DNA of 64,000 nt from Thuidium tamariscinum. Its lineage: Eukaryota > Streptophyta > Bryopsida > Hypnales > Thuidiaceae. Positions within the stretch are counted from its first letter, which is position 1. Every line of letters starts with the position of its first letter. Positions 34,001-44,994 of the stretch are shown in pieces. Position numbers and translations under genes: made by a program. The notes beneath the pieces are model-generated. The model was not told the DNA's origin. It saw nothing but the letters and a program-made list of their open reading frames with translations, and searched no databases. The stretch covers positions 23,885,501 through 23,949,500 of the forward strand of contig OX344749.2 of assembly GCA_947034885.2 (NCBI GenBank). Reading direction: 5' to 3'.

Positions 34001-35505
34001 CCCCTCCTTGTGCATCATCAGACACTGCCGAAGTTGTGTCTTCAATTTCTACATTTGCTGTGGCGTTCAAATCAAATCCAAGAAGAGGAGCGAGCACTTT
34101 CTTGGATGTTCGTTTAGGAGGATGAGGGCGTTTGCATTGCACTTTCCTGGTTGATGGATGTGCGGTGCTGAAAAAACATAGTCCGATTGGGACACTGTGA
34201 GGCTTCCGTGGTCCACTTAGCGACACATTGTTCTCTTGGTTGCAATCATCCGGTGGAAAATTCAGATCTAAATTCAAAGCTTCCAATTCTTCACCCGCCA
34301 CTCGGACTATTTCCTTGGTACCCTGGTCCTGCACAGTTCCGTTATCTTTCTCCTTCTGCTGATTGTCGTCCTTTTTCTTCTTCCCTGTACGTTTGGGGGG
34401 GGCAGTTCCACCCTTCACTGTATCCAGTGCTACGAGTTGACCGTGGGCGCCCTCCTTTGTCTTTTTACGTGGGCGTCCTCTCTTTGGTGCAGTTGCAACA
34501 CTCACTGCTTCTTCACCTGGCGCTTCACTTTGTACGACACTGGTTTTCTTCTGCCGTGTACGTTTGGCGGGTGCAGTTGCAGCTCCATCAGTAACAATTT
34601 CGCATGTCGGAACTACACCCTCCACGACAATGTTTTTTCTTTGGCGTGGTTTTCTTATAGATTTAGTAGCCGTGCTTCCTACTTCTTGCACGGGGTCTTC
34701 ACCAGCTATGTCACTCTCTTCTCTTCCGTGGACGTCCTCGCCGTTTTACAGGTGCTGCTACATTAGGGACAGCATTCTCCGTAGGTACTCCGTCCTTAGA
34801 AATGTCTTGTGCTTTCTTCCGCGAACATCTTGCAGGTGCAGCTCCAGAAATGTTCGTTTCCGCAAGTGGCGCATCTACTGCTTCAGGCACAGTGTTGTTG
34901 TTTTTCCGCTTTGCTGTTGCAGCTCCTGCAACAACAACCTTTGATCTCTGCCTCGGTAATAGAAACGGTGTCACTGTTTTAACATGCTTAGTGTGATCTT
35001 GCGGCCCAAACTGGCAATGATATCTGCAACAATGAAAGGCCATCAGTATGACTGATGCACCTAGCACTAATGAAATCCAATAGAGAGCACAATTGTAGTT
35101 CAACAGGGTGTAGGGCAGAAAATGGGCTAACCGGATGACCTCCAGAGGAGTGTTTTCAGTAGCCTTTAAATTGATATCCCGTTGTGATGGCCTTGTTCTA
35201 ATCTTAATGTACCTGCAAGAAACACCCCCACTGCTATTCTCCATCCCATGTATAAAATCTTGAACTCTCCTGGTTTCAATGAAACATTGCTCAACAATTA
35301 CTGTATTGCTATTTCCACCATCTTTCACGCATCGTTCATGCGTCTGTCGTAGTTCCCACTACAAGTTCTCTTTGCTGATAGTCCCTGGGGGAGGAGTTTG
35401 GACCTTTGATAACACATTGAGTGTTCCTTGATGAGTGTACTCCGGATCTAACTGATTGGAAGAGAATGTGGAAGCATTACTCCTCCTTGATTCCGTGGAA
35501 AACAT
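31073..35505 (-). pseudogene. MULE transposase gene (zinc finger, AT-hooks, DDE, SWIM), degraded
   Basis: Starts MFSTESRRSNASTFSSNQ (ATG 35505-35503). First exon to 35213 joins 35023 in phase (SCR-YHCQFGPQDHTKH). AT-hooks follow (KRRGRPRKRRE, KRGRPRKK), then an EAR-like LNLDLNFPP (about 34.28 kb) and a finger-like segment (GCLASFSVKSLY...RHENANGILCHG). The nuclease core has Asp in GGVSIDATFG (about 33.07 kb), Asp in FIVDCAQGEINS (about 32.73 kb), the C-x2-H motif in CLWHVHRAW and Glu in NAAVESYHGYMK. A SWIM finger CNCENFQRGNTCKH lies near 31.82 kb. Defects: TAG at 35361-35359, a one-base frameshift near 34711, TAG at 33683-33681, TAA at 33557-33555, TGA at 32107-32105 and TAG at 31426-31424. 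The exon set around 32.5-33.0 kb is inferred (junctions NENK-YPLYTIM and before VWPSAAIFLCLWH). A hydrophobic tail (MIVITFFIVSITAL) ends the frame. Confidence 0.8.
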
Positions 35506-36559
35506 AACTTCTGCAAGAATTGATGTTGTTAGAGAAAGAGTATCACGAAGACGTCAATATGAAATGCAAAGGCTGAAATGAGAGCAACAGTGACGTCATG
35601 TAAGCATTACAGCATTGGCTGCCTAAGTGGTAGCCAGAATACATTTTTGAAGTGAATACGTCCATCTAGAAGTGCCAAAGCTGAAAACCCTAAATGGATA
35701 TAACATTCAGTATGCGAACACTGAAAGGCACAAGAAAGAAATCAAAGAATTGCATGCACAATTTGGTAGAGAGCGATCTCACCAGAAATGTGTGTAAGAA
35801 TGAACACTACTTTCCCGCAACCTTCGTAACATGCATGCAAACTAGCAACGTCAGCTGCACGCCTACCCAGAACCCTAGACGCTCGCCTTGCATCAAGAAT
35901 TGAAGCGTCCAAATCCCAAGCAAGGATTCACTGTAGCAGAAGGTGACAAAGCTCTGTCCAGTGCGGCAGAAAGACGTGTCGCCAAAACACTAGTCCTTTC
36001 GCCTGGAAATTGCATCAGAATGGCGTCACAATGGCGGCGTTTCTGCGCTCCTAGTACTGTACCCACTTTCAGAGGGGCCCTATACCCCGTCGTGGTCGTC
36101 ACTGAAAGCATGTACACAACAAAGTCTTCAGTTTTACTTACAATCCGCAAACCCTACGTCAAACGTTCTGAAGTAAAGAATAGCAGATTTCAGCCTTTCG
36201 AAGCATTTTATTTGCACAATAGTAACACTGAACACAAACAAGTGCAACACAACATGGAATGCTTGACAATGTAAAAGCAGAGAATTCAAAAATAGAAAGC
36301 CTGGAACAGTACAAGCAAAGATTCGGGAATAGTAGGTGCCGCAGGAAAAACTTTGGACATACGACGTCCTAGAGAAGATAACGGGCGTGGAAGGGAACCC
36401 TAAATTCCAGGGCGGATGAAGGTAAATCTGGATGTAAGCTGAGTAAAATCGACGAATTCCGTCCCCTGTTGAAACACAAAGCGAGTCCAAAGAGTGTTTT
36501 ATTAATCTTTTTAGTGCTTTCAGATCTTAGAAATTTTTCAATGTTTTTTTCGTTTTATC
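35506..36559. other. MULE 5' region upstream of the transposase gene
   Basis: GC-balanced to about 36490, then T-rich array. No confident exon; probably promoter and leader of the minus-strand transposase gene. The acceptor ttcttgcag just before the ATG suggests a leader intron here too. Confidence 0.4.
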
Positions 36560-38020
36560 TGTTGTCAACTGTTCTCATGGTTCAAATTGAAAAGCTTCTT
36601 TTCTTTATTTCTTTCCTGTATTGTTAATTTAAGATAACAGTGTGGGTTAGTGTTCTGTAACTTTTTTGATTCGTTTTGCATTTTGTATTCTTTCATCTCA
36701 TTCACCTCTTTATTTTCTTTCGCATGGAATAGTTTCATTTTCTTGGCGTAAAATTTTGTTTTAGCTTGTAATGGGTATCTTCCTTGATTATCCTTGTGTT
36801 TAAATATCTTGTGAAACAGGTTTCCATGAAAAATGTATTCCACTTTCTTTTTCTTGATGTTTCTTCTCCTTTTGCCCCTCTACCATTTCTTACGAAAAAA
36901 TTTCCCCGTTTTTGTCTGTTCGTTTCTTTTCTGTCCCCTGGTACCATCTGTGTGTTTTATTTTTTCCTGAACGAGGTTTTCATCCAAAAATATTCCCATT
37001 TTTGGGGGTAATTCTTTTCTTCTCCCCCCTATACCAATGTACCATCCCTGTGTTTTACTTTCTTTTGAAGGAGGTATAATTTTTTTGGAAATGTCCATTA
37101 TTATTCTCTTTCTGTCTTTTCATTTTCTGACTCTACCATCCTTGTGTTTTATTTTCTTGTACAGGAGGTTTTCATGAACGATGTATTCCCATTTTTTTTA
37201 AAATCCCTTTCCTTGAAAGCCTCTACTAGGTTTTCAAGGAGAAATTTATTTCCCATTTTTTATTCTCTTCATTTCTTTTCTTTTTCCCGTGTATTATAAT
37301 CCATGTGTTTCATTTTCTTCTAAAGGAAGTTCTCATAAAAGAAAACTTCCCATTATCCTTTTCTTTATTTCTTTTCCTTTAAATCCACTACCAGGTTTTC
37401 ATAAAATAATTTATTCCCATTTTTTTTTCTTTTCCTTAAAACGCAGTATGAGGTTTTCATGAAACAATTTATTCCCTTTTTTTTGTTTTTTCACTTTCCT
37501 TCAAACCCTCTACCAAGTTTTCATAGAACAATTTATTTTCAATTTTTTTCTTTATTTCCTTTCCTTTAAACCCTCTACTAGGTTTCCATGAAACCATTTA
37601 TTGCTATTTTTTTTCCTTATAACCCTCTACCAGGTTTCATAAAAATTTTATTCCCAATTATTTTTCTATGATTTTTTTTCCTTCTCAGCCCTGTCCCATT
37701 CTTGTGTTTTATTTTATTCTAAGTCAGGTTTTGATGAAAAAACAATTTCCCATTTTTTTTTTCTCTTATTTTTTTTTCCTTTTCAGCCCTCCTCCATTCT
37801 TGTGTTTTATTTTATTCTAAGTCAGGTTTTGATGAAAAAACAATTTCCCATTTCTTTTTCGCTTATTTTTTTTTCCTTTTCAGCCCTGTCCCATTCTTGT
37901 GTTTTATTTTATTCTAAGTCAAGTGTTTGATGAAAAAAAAATTTCCCATTTCTTTTTCGCTTAGTTCCTTTTCCTTTTCAGCCCTGTCCCATTCTTGTGT
38001 TTTATTCATGTATCTTGTTT
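36560..38020. repeat. Right subterminal pyrimidine-rich array of the MULE (mirror of left array)
   Basis: The same repeat family as 4430-6480 in inverse orientation. Copies adjoining the TIR are near-identical, becoming degenerate towards 36600. Units such as ctaccaggttttcat and ttattcccattttt recur. Confidence 0.85.
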
Positions 38021-38505
38021 TGGAGATTTATGGAATAGGTTTTAATTTTCTCGTGTATTTTTCCATTTTCTTTGAGACTGTTCATTTTCTTACCTTGCTT
38101 CTTTGAAGTCTTTCTTAATTCTTACCTCCAAGCCTAAACCCTTCACCCGCAGTGTTCTGCACTTTTCCATTTTTAAAATTAAAAAAAAACTGTACCCTTC
38201 AGGCTTCTTTGGAAGCCAGGAAACAGTCTGAAATGCCCGGAACACTAAGCCTGTGGATGAGAAGTTCTGCATCCATGGTGACTGCCTTGAAGAGGCCTTC
38301 ATCCGGCCAGAAACGGGCCTGACAGCAGCCGGACCGGAACCCGAGACAGTCACCCCGCTGCAGCAGGCGGGCTGCCCACAGCCTGGACCAAAAAAACAGG
38401 GAAAGGGGCTGTCAGGGAATTCCAGCCAACTACCTCCAGCCAGCACGAGGCGCACTACTAACGAGGTGTCAGCCCATAAATATAGGGTGAGAAATAGTGT
38501 TCTCC
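37672..38505 (-). repeat. MULE right terminal inverted repeat
   Basis: Inverse partner of 3926-4760. Homology stops within the A-run after gggctgagaagg, where the two degenerate arrays diverge. Confidence 0.92.
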
Positions 38506-38514
38506 GCCAAAATA
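38506..38514. repeat. MULE target-site duplication, right
   Basis: GCCAAAATA immediately outside the right TIR; identical to 3917-3925. Confidence 0.93.
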
Positions 38515-40190
38515 TGGCAATAATATTTTTGGTAGAAAAAGATTTACAATGTTTTGGGGGACAACTTTGGGCTTGCATAGTGAACATGGTATAATGCCAT
38601 GGATGCCATGTTGAGTGAAACAAGATGCAATAATTTATGTTGATAATTTATCGGGAGTTCGTGAAGCACCTATGAAGCATCGAAAGATCAACAACAATAT
38701 GGCTAGTCCATTAGATAGCTTCACTGAGTCCTTTGCTTGTATTGAAAAGATGAAGATAGAGAATGCTATTTAGCTTGCAAAAGACAACAAAAAATTTGAA
38801 TTGGATGTTCTCTAGGGCAAGACAAGCTTCTCAAGAGCCCGTAGTGACTCTCTTTGCAGATGTTGTTTGTAGCCAATGGATTGAAAAGGACCATGTAGTT
38901 GGTTGATTACAAGAAACACTTCATGTTTTTGGCTCAAAATTGCAATTTTAGGCCATAGGACTTTTAGGATATGCAATACTACTAGTATTCTTTATTGCAA
39001 ATGTGCTTGCAAGTTTGAATCATTGATTCGAGGCACTTGTAGATCTAAACCATCAATTTAGTACTATGCAGTACTATGTAATTTGATTGACTTCTACAAA
39101 GTACTACAAAAGTCACTAGGAACAAAAAAATAGCAGAAAAGGGGTCTATGGACCTTTTCATTTTCAATAATGTAAGATATTCAAAAAAAATTCATAAAAA
39201 AAGCCATTTTGCTAGATAAGGTTGCACTTGCACTGCACCAAAGAATTCTTGTAGGAAATTTTTTCCTTCTTCATAGCCTTTACGCAAAGGAAGGTCACTT
39301 TGACTCCATTTGTGTACAACCAACAAGTTTTTATTTTCATAAAAAAATCATTGTGAGTCCTTGTAATATTAGTAGACCTCCAACATGTTCAATTTGTCGC
39401 TTCAAATTCTCATTTTTGGGTCAAAAATAGGACTAAAAACTTCCAAAATGGCTATGGTAGACTCCTAATTGGGGACAAGATAAAAATAATAAAATAATTT
39501 TTAAATTTTCAAAAAAATTATATAATGTTTACAACTACCATGTGTACCTTCTTTCCAAATTTTATGCCAAACAAACAAATTATGCAAAAGTTATGAGCAA
39601 GAAACCACTTGTCTAAGGGCATGCAAGAGGACAAAAATAGGACAAATGTTTCTTGCAATCACCTAGTTGAGTAAAAGAATTGTATGTTTTTTTAAATATG
39701 CATTAAAAAATATTTTTTTTGTTGTAATTCTTTGAATTCCTTTCTATTCCACATTGTATTCATGCATTTGTCACCAACTGGATAGTGGCTTATATTTGTT
39801 CATTTGTCTATTTTTTGAGTAGCTAGTCACCTTGTTTAGTCAGGGTATATTGAGTAAAGTAGTGTAAGAGACTAATTGTTGTATTGTTGTTGGTTTGGAT
39901 TCGAATCCTGTTGACTCCATCTTATTAAGCCATAGGCGCTTTCTTGATATTGAGCTAAAGTGTGTAGTTTTGATGTCATACAAATTTTTTTTTTTTTTGG
40001 TAAAAAATTTATATTTTTTTGTGTGTAAAGTTATTCCATTGATGATTATAAAAAACAAATAAATAAATGTGGACTTTAGTAGTTCATTTGCATATATAAT
40101 TATATTTCACTTTTTTGCACTAACAAATTTAACTAAATTAAAAAAAAATGTAAAACACAGATGAAGATTGAAACTAAAAGAGCAAGAAAT

Positions 40191-40249
<59 letters not shown>

Positions 40250-40366
40250 GTGTGTGTGTGTGTGTGAAAAACAAATAAAAAGACTATAATTGCAATACTA
40301 TAAATATATAGAATAAAATACCTACATACTAGGGTTGCTAGCTAACTAAGCTCAAGGTAAAGCCCT
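38515..40366. other. Non-coding DNA right of the MULE
   Basis: 38515-38830 may continue a decayed Myb-like ORF (see 3463-3916). The remainder is AT-rich with no gene. A (TA)n then (TG)n microsatellite lies at about 40194-40265. Confidence 0.4.
40194..40265. repeat. (TA)n(TG)n microsatellite
   Basis: About 25 TA units followed by about 10 TG units. Confidence 0.9.
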
Positions 40367-41811
40367 CTACATATATTCCCAAACAAGTTTCGCTCCATTG
40401 CTATCATTTGGTAGACGTTGTGTTGTGTTGTGATTACCAACAAATAGATCAGCTACTTGCTTGGGGATCTCTTGTGTTGGTAGCCTTTCACCATGCAACT
40501 CATAGTGGTTATACAATACACAACAAATAATTGTAATGATTGCATACTTGTCAACATTTCCACTGAAGCTCTTCAAAATTCCCCACCGATTCTTTAAAGC
40601 ACCAAATGCATGTTCAATGACAACCTTGCATGTATGAATAAAAATATCAAAGCTCTTTTGATCACAAAATGTTGGATTTGGTGGCTTGTAGTTCTTTAAC
40701 AAGTACGGATAGTTTGGGTAAGCTAAATCACCAATCATATATGGTTTCACTTGAACACCTCTAACCACATAGGTAGAATCTGACAAAATCTGCCTCTGAT
40801 ATTAATCGTGGTACAAAGAAGACCATTAAAATTGCCCTGCATCATGGACCAGACCAAGCTGACTTGCACAAACGTTCCAAAATATTATATCTATGTCAGA
40901 GACTCCCTACAATACAATAATATAGAACTTTTCCTATTGAAGAAGTTTGCAGCCATAGTGTGAGGTGACTACTAGGGTGCAGAGAGAAAGGAATGTGGAT
41001 CCCATGTATAGGTCCACAAATATTAGCCAACCCACTAGAATTCCTAAATCTATCTATAATGTCTTGCAATCTCTCTCCAATTGGACTATGAATCAAGTTT
41101 TTTTTTTCATTTTTGGAGAATAGCCTTAGTGGCGACATAAAATGTTATAGGGATGCTCCAAATTGCAACATTCATCCATTTTTTGGATGTGTAATATGAT
41201 TTTCATCCAAAATTAGGCGAATTCATCTACTATTTCTCTTTATTTCAAAGTTGTCTAGCAATTTCATCCAAATTTTCTAGCATTTTTTTAGGTGTTTTTT
41301 GGCTAGATTATTTTTTATGGTACAAACTGGCACCAAAAAGCAAAAAAAAAGCCTTGGTGTGAATGTATGTGATAAAAATACCTTCAACCCAACTACTAAA
41401 GACATGACAGACTATATTTGTGCATTTACAAATTGTGGATGCCCCACATATGTACAAGTCATTCATCTTCTTACATGAATGACCAAAAGTCAACTAGTAA
41501 ATTACTAATTTCACTTGTTTGCAAACTAGTATAGGGACCCTAACTAAATAAGTTGCTCACGACTATAAAAACAAAATCAATTCTAACACCAATTGCTCAA
41601 AAGCCAAAAAAGACATACATAAAGTATCTAAATATTGTTTGTTGAGCATGTTATGGGATCTATGCCAGATATCATCTTCTATTATATTTTGGTACATGTA
41701 TTTGCAGGGTTCAACCCACCAAAATCTTCCATCAAACTGCTCTAGCCATGCTAAAACCACTACAAACAGCAATGTAGCAACACTTGCAAACAATTCTAAA
41801 AGATCTATCAA
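40367..41811 (-). pseudogene. PIF/Harbinger-type transposase remnant
   Basis: Pieces in family order on the minus strand: RFWWVEPCKYMYQN (about 41.7 kb), RFRNSSGLANICGPIHGIHIPF (about 41.0 kb), FWNVCASQLGLVHDAGQF followed by a stop (about 40.83 kb), then a 139-codon stretch with GDLAYPNYPYLLKNY and IEHAFGALKNRWGIL. These are the DDE_Tnp_4 (Harbinger nuclease) signatures. Several stops and frameshifts make it inactive. It may be the transposase of the host element into which the MULE inserted. Confidence 0.75.
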
Positions 41812-44800
41812 TGGCGGAAGACACCTTCACCAATTGAAAAATGCCAAGAATCTTTTTTCAAAAGGCTAGGAGGAGCAAATTTGCCTCATCCAAAACCATA
41901 GCTACTGACATGCACTAACAAACTTCAATAAACAATTGAAAAACAAGTGAACTTCCCGAGTATTTAGTTGAATGGTAGAGATTCAAAAATCCACTAATGT
42001 CATGTGAAAACAATTACAATAGCATGTATTCAAGATTTTTAGTGAGATTTCCTTTAGATTTTTTGGATATTATATGAGACGAGGATGAAGATTAATTGTG
42101 ATAAGTATATGGTTTTGTGGTGACAAAGAAAAGATTATGTGTATAATTAGAAAAACTTTAGATTTAAAAACTATGACATTACTACTCAATAACTAGCCCA
42201 CTTGACCTCATAAATGTTGCATAGGTACATAAAAAAAGCCAAACCAATAGCTAATCAGAAACTGATACTATTCCTTTTGGCAAAGTTTTTTTCTCCATTC
42301 TCCCACCTCTACTTAGATGGCGACAGATTCCATGTAAAGGAGTCGCAGCACTCAATAGCCACATGTGTGAAGAGCTACAATAGACGAGGTGGGAGGAAGG
42401 AGATAGCAAAACAAGAATAAGCTAGATTGGCAAAAAAGACCTCAATTAAGATGGAGGCAAGGGAATGGATACATGAATTAAGGAAGATGGAAGGGCCCAC
42501 GAAAAAGCAAGGGTTGTAGATCTTTGTTGCTCCATCCTCTTCATCCATCCATAGGGAGGGGCAACAAGGGGGTCACTTGACCTTGTCCATTGAGAGAGCA
42601 TTTTGCTATGTAGGATAGAAGTCCACCTATTCATCCTCGAAATTAAGGTAGGAGCATCCAAACTGTCAATATAAGTAATTTAGTGTAGTTGGACGGACCT
42701 TTTTCAAAAATAATATTTGTATAGTATTAGTAAGTGAAAATCATAAATATTTTTAAAAAATAGATTTTTTTGATGTTGTATGTAATTTCAATAATTTTCC
42801 AAAATATTGACTACCTAGAATCTCAAACTACCACACAAGTGCACCTTAATTTGAATTGTGCAAAAATTAGTTGTTAGTGAATCAAAGTGAAATATGTGTC
42901 CTTCAAATGTGTTAGTGAATCAACGTTAAGCATTTGGGTGACACATTCACCAATGTTTGTGGACATAATTGTGTGAGTCTAGGGACAAAGAATAGGAAAA
43001 AGTGCGGGAATGGATGTTTCTACCTTAGAGGTAGAAAAGAAAGATATTCTACAATACCTTGAATTCCAATGTACACTTTCAGAATTTTTTAAGCCAATGA
43101 TTCCAACAGTTTGAGAAAAAATGATTTTTAGATACACCCCCTCCATCATTAAAGAATAAATGCACGCATCACCTTTTTACTTTATTTTGACCATTTCTTG
43201 TTGTTTTCTCTTTATGTGAATTTCAACCATAAAACTAATAGATTTTGAGTTTGACTTCAACTAGTGAGTTGAAGCTTATAAAGTTTGTTAATTTTTTTAA
43301 TTTTAGAGTGATGTGATTTAAATATATACCATGATTTTCTTCACTATAATGTACATCTATATTGAAATTTTCATACATTTTGAGTATATTTTGTAGTTTT
43401 TATTAATTTTTAAACTTTTTTTTAAAGAATTTATAGTAATTTCAAATTTTCCTTACAAAAATTGAATATTTTCTGCTTCTAATAGACTTATGACATAATA
43501 TCTTAAAAATAAGTATAAAATCTTTCAATCATATCTAGTTGCAAATTGTTAGCAAATTTATTTGTTTTTGCAAATAGAGAATTGATAATTGAGGCTTTAT
43601 CAAGGATAATAGGCCCAACCTTGTGGAATAATATACCATGCAATTATACTTTGAAAGTGAAACTCAATTAATAAAAGAACTTTCTTATAAAATTGTATCT
43701 ATCTTATGAGCTCATAACAATATTGAATATTGAAGAATGATGGATGGACCTAGTAATGAATATTGATATGCAAAATATTAGGCTATGAATATCAATTGGT
43801 GAAATTTATTATAAAAAAAGTCTATAGGAAAAAATCAAAAATTAACATTTCAATTATAATTAAAAATAAATAAATATTAGATCTCCAACGCGCTTTAGGA
43901 ATAGGAGTACCTAATCATTAAGAGATGCTCTAGTTGTTTTGTATTAGATGAACGAATTTCAAGACTATTGCAGCATGAAAAGTACATCAGTTCATTAAAA
44001 ACTACCTTAGCGGTAAGTTTTGTCCTTTCAAAAGAAATGAAAGTTCTAATGTCTAAAAATAAGGAAAATATAAATCAATCTAGTTTCATTCTAGAAATTA
44101 TCTTATACTACTAGTATTATCGTTTCTTGTCCAAATTACCTTTTTCACTGTAGGTGACACCCCATCTTCATTAAATGATACATGCCTATTATTGTCACTA
44201 ATCACAATTGTGCATAACTACAATTATTAAACACAAATTACTTTTATTTCAACACATTGGCAACCAAAGGATTCCAACTTACTTTAGCATGCATTATTTG
44301 GGCATTGTATGAATAAAATCAAGATGAATTTTCAAAATACTTTTTCTAGATGTACCAAAGACCTAAAATAGATTCTTATAGACTTCATGTTTTTTATTCG
44401 GTATAAATTATGTAATCAACATAAAAAAAAGAATGACACTTTTTGGTTCAAATATAGGTGTTGTACTTTTGGCCATATTGATTATAGGTGTACAAACCTC
44501 ATTCAATGGCATTACGTTCAAGAGTTCCATCCCAAATTTATAAGAATTTGTATAATTTACAAACAAATTTTTAAGTTTTTAAAAAACAAACACTTAGAAC
44601 AATGGATCATCTATCAACACAATCTCCAAAGCCAAAATAAGGTAACTAAACCTAAAATTGAACACTCTTTAAAGTTTATCCTTATTTTTGAAGAAAAAAT
44701 GAATAGGGGGAATATATTAAATGCTCGGGGGGGAAACTACCGGTGCAGTAGAAAGTGTCGTGAGATAAAAAATAGGGTCAATTTAATTCATGGAAGGAAA

Positions 44801-44994
44801 AATTTATACTTTCCGTACATCTACTATAGCATAAGTAAAATATCTTGGTTGTCTTTATAAATAAAATAGGGTGGCAAGAAATTCCTACCTTTTCTTAAGC
44901 CATAGAAAAAAATAGGATGGCAAATATGGGATTCTTCTGAAAGTACTTAGTAGGTTCAGTTTATTAATTACTTCCTTTGGTAGGTGGCTACAAT
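41812..44994. other. AT-rich intergenic DNA
   Basis: No gene recognised. The segment about 42660-42970 is a diverged relative of about 46985-47260 (shared gtgaaaatcat, tatgtaatttc and tatgtgtccttcaa blocks in the same order), pointing to an old dispersed repeat. Confidence 0.5.

Larger units (their letters stand above)
3926..38505. mobile_element. Mutator-like transposable element (MULE), 34.6 kb with nested hAT
   Basis: The ends are GGAGAACACTATTT at 3926 and its inverse ending at 38505. The flanks are a perfect 9-bp duplication GCCAAAATA (3917-3925 and 38506-38514), the Mutator hallmark. The TIRs are about 835 bp (3926-4760 and 37672-38505) with only a few differences. Inside each TIR a degenerate A-rich minisatellite array runs inward. 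The gene cassette holds a plus-strand Ulp1-protease gene and a convergent minus-strand MULE transposase gene. Without the 17,165-bp hAT and one 8-bp duplication the element would be about 17.4 kb. Both genes carry nonsense codons, so autonomous activity is unlikely now; the nearly identical TIRs nevertheless suggest fairly recent movement. Confidence 0.93.

Noticed and set aside
6989..36510. Element ends at 7000/36499 (AAACACT inverted pair with TATAATCTT / TATTAATCTT flanks)
   Set aside because: Imperfect and inside the much better supported MULE bounded by 835-bp TIRs and a perfect 9-bp TSD at 3926/38505.
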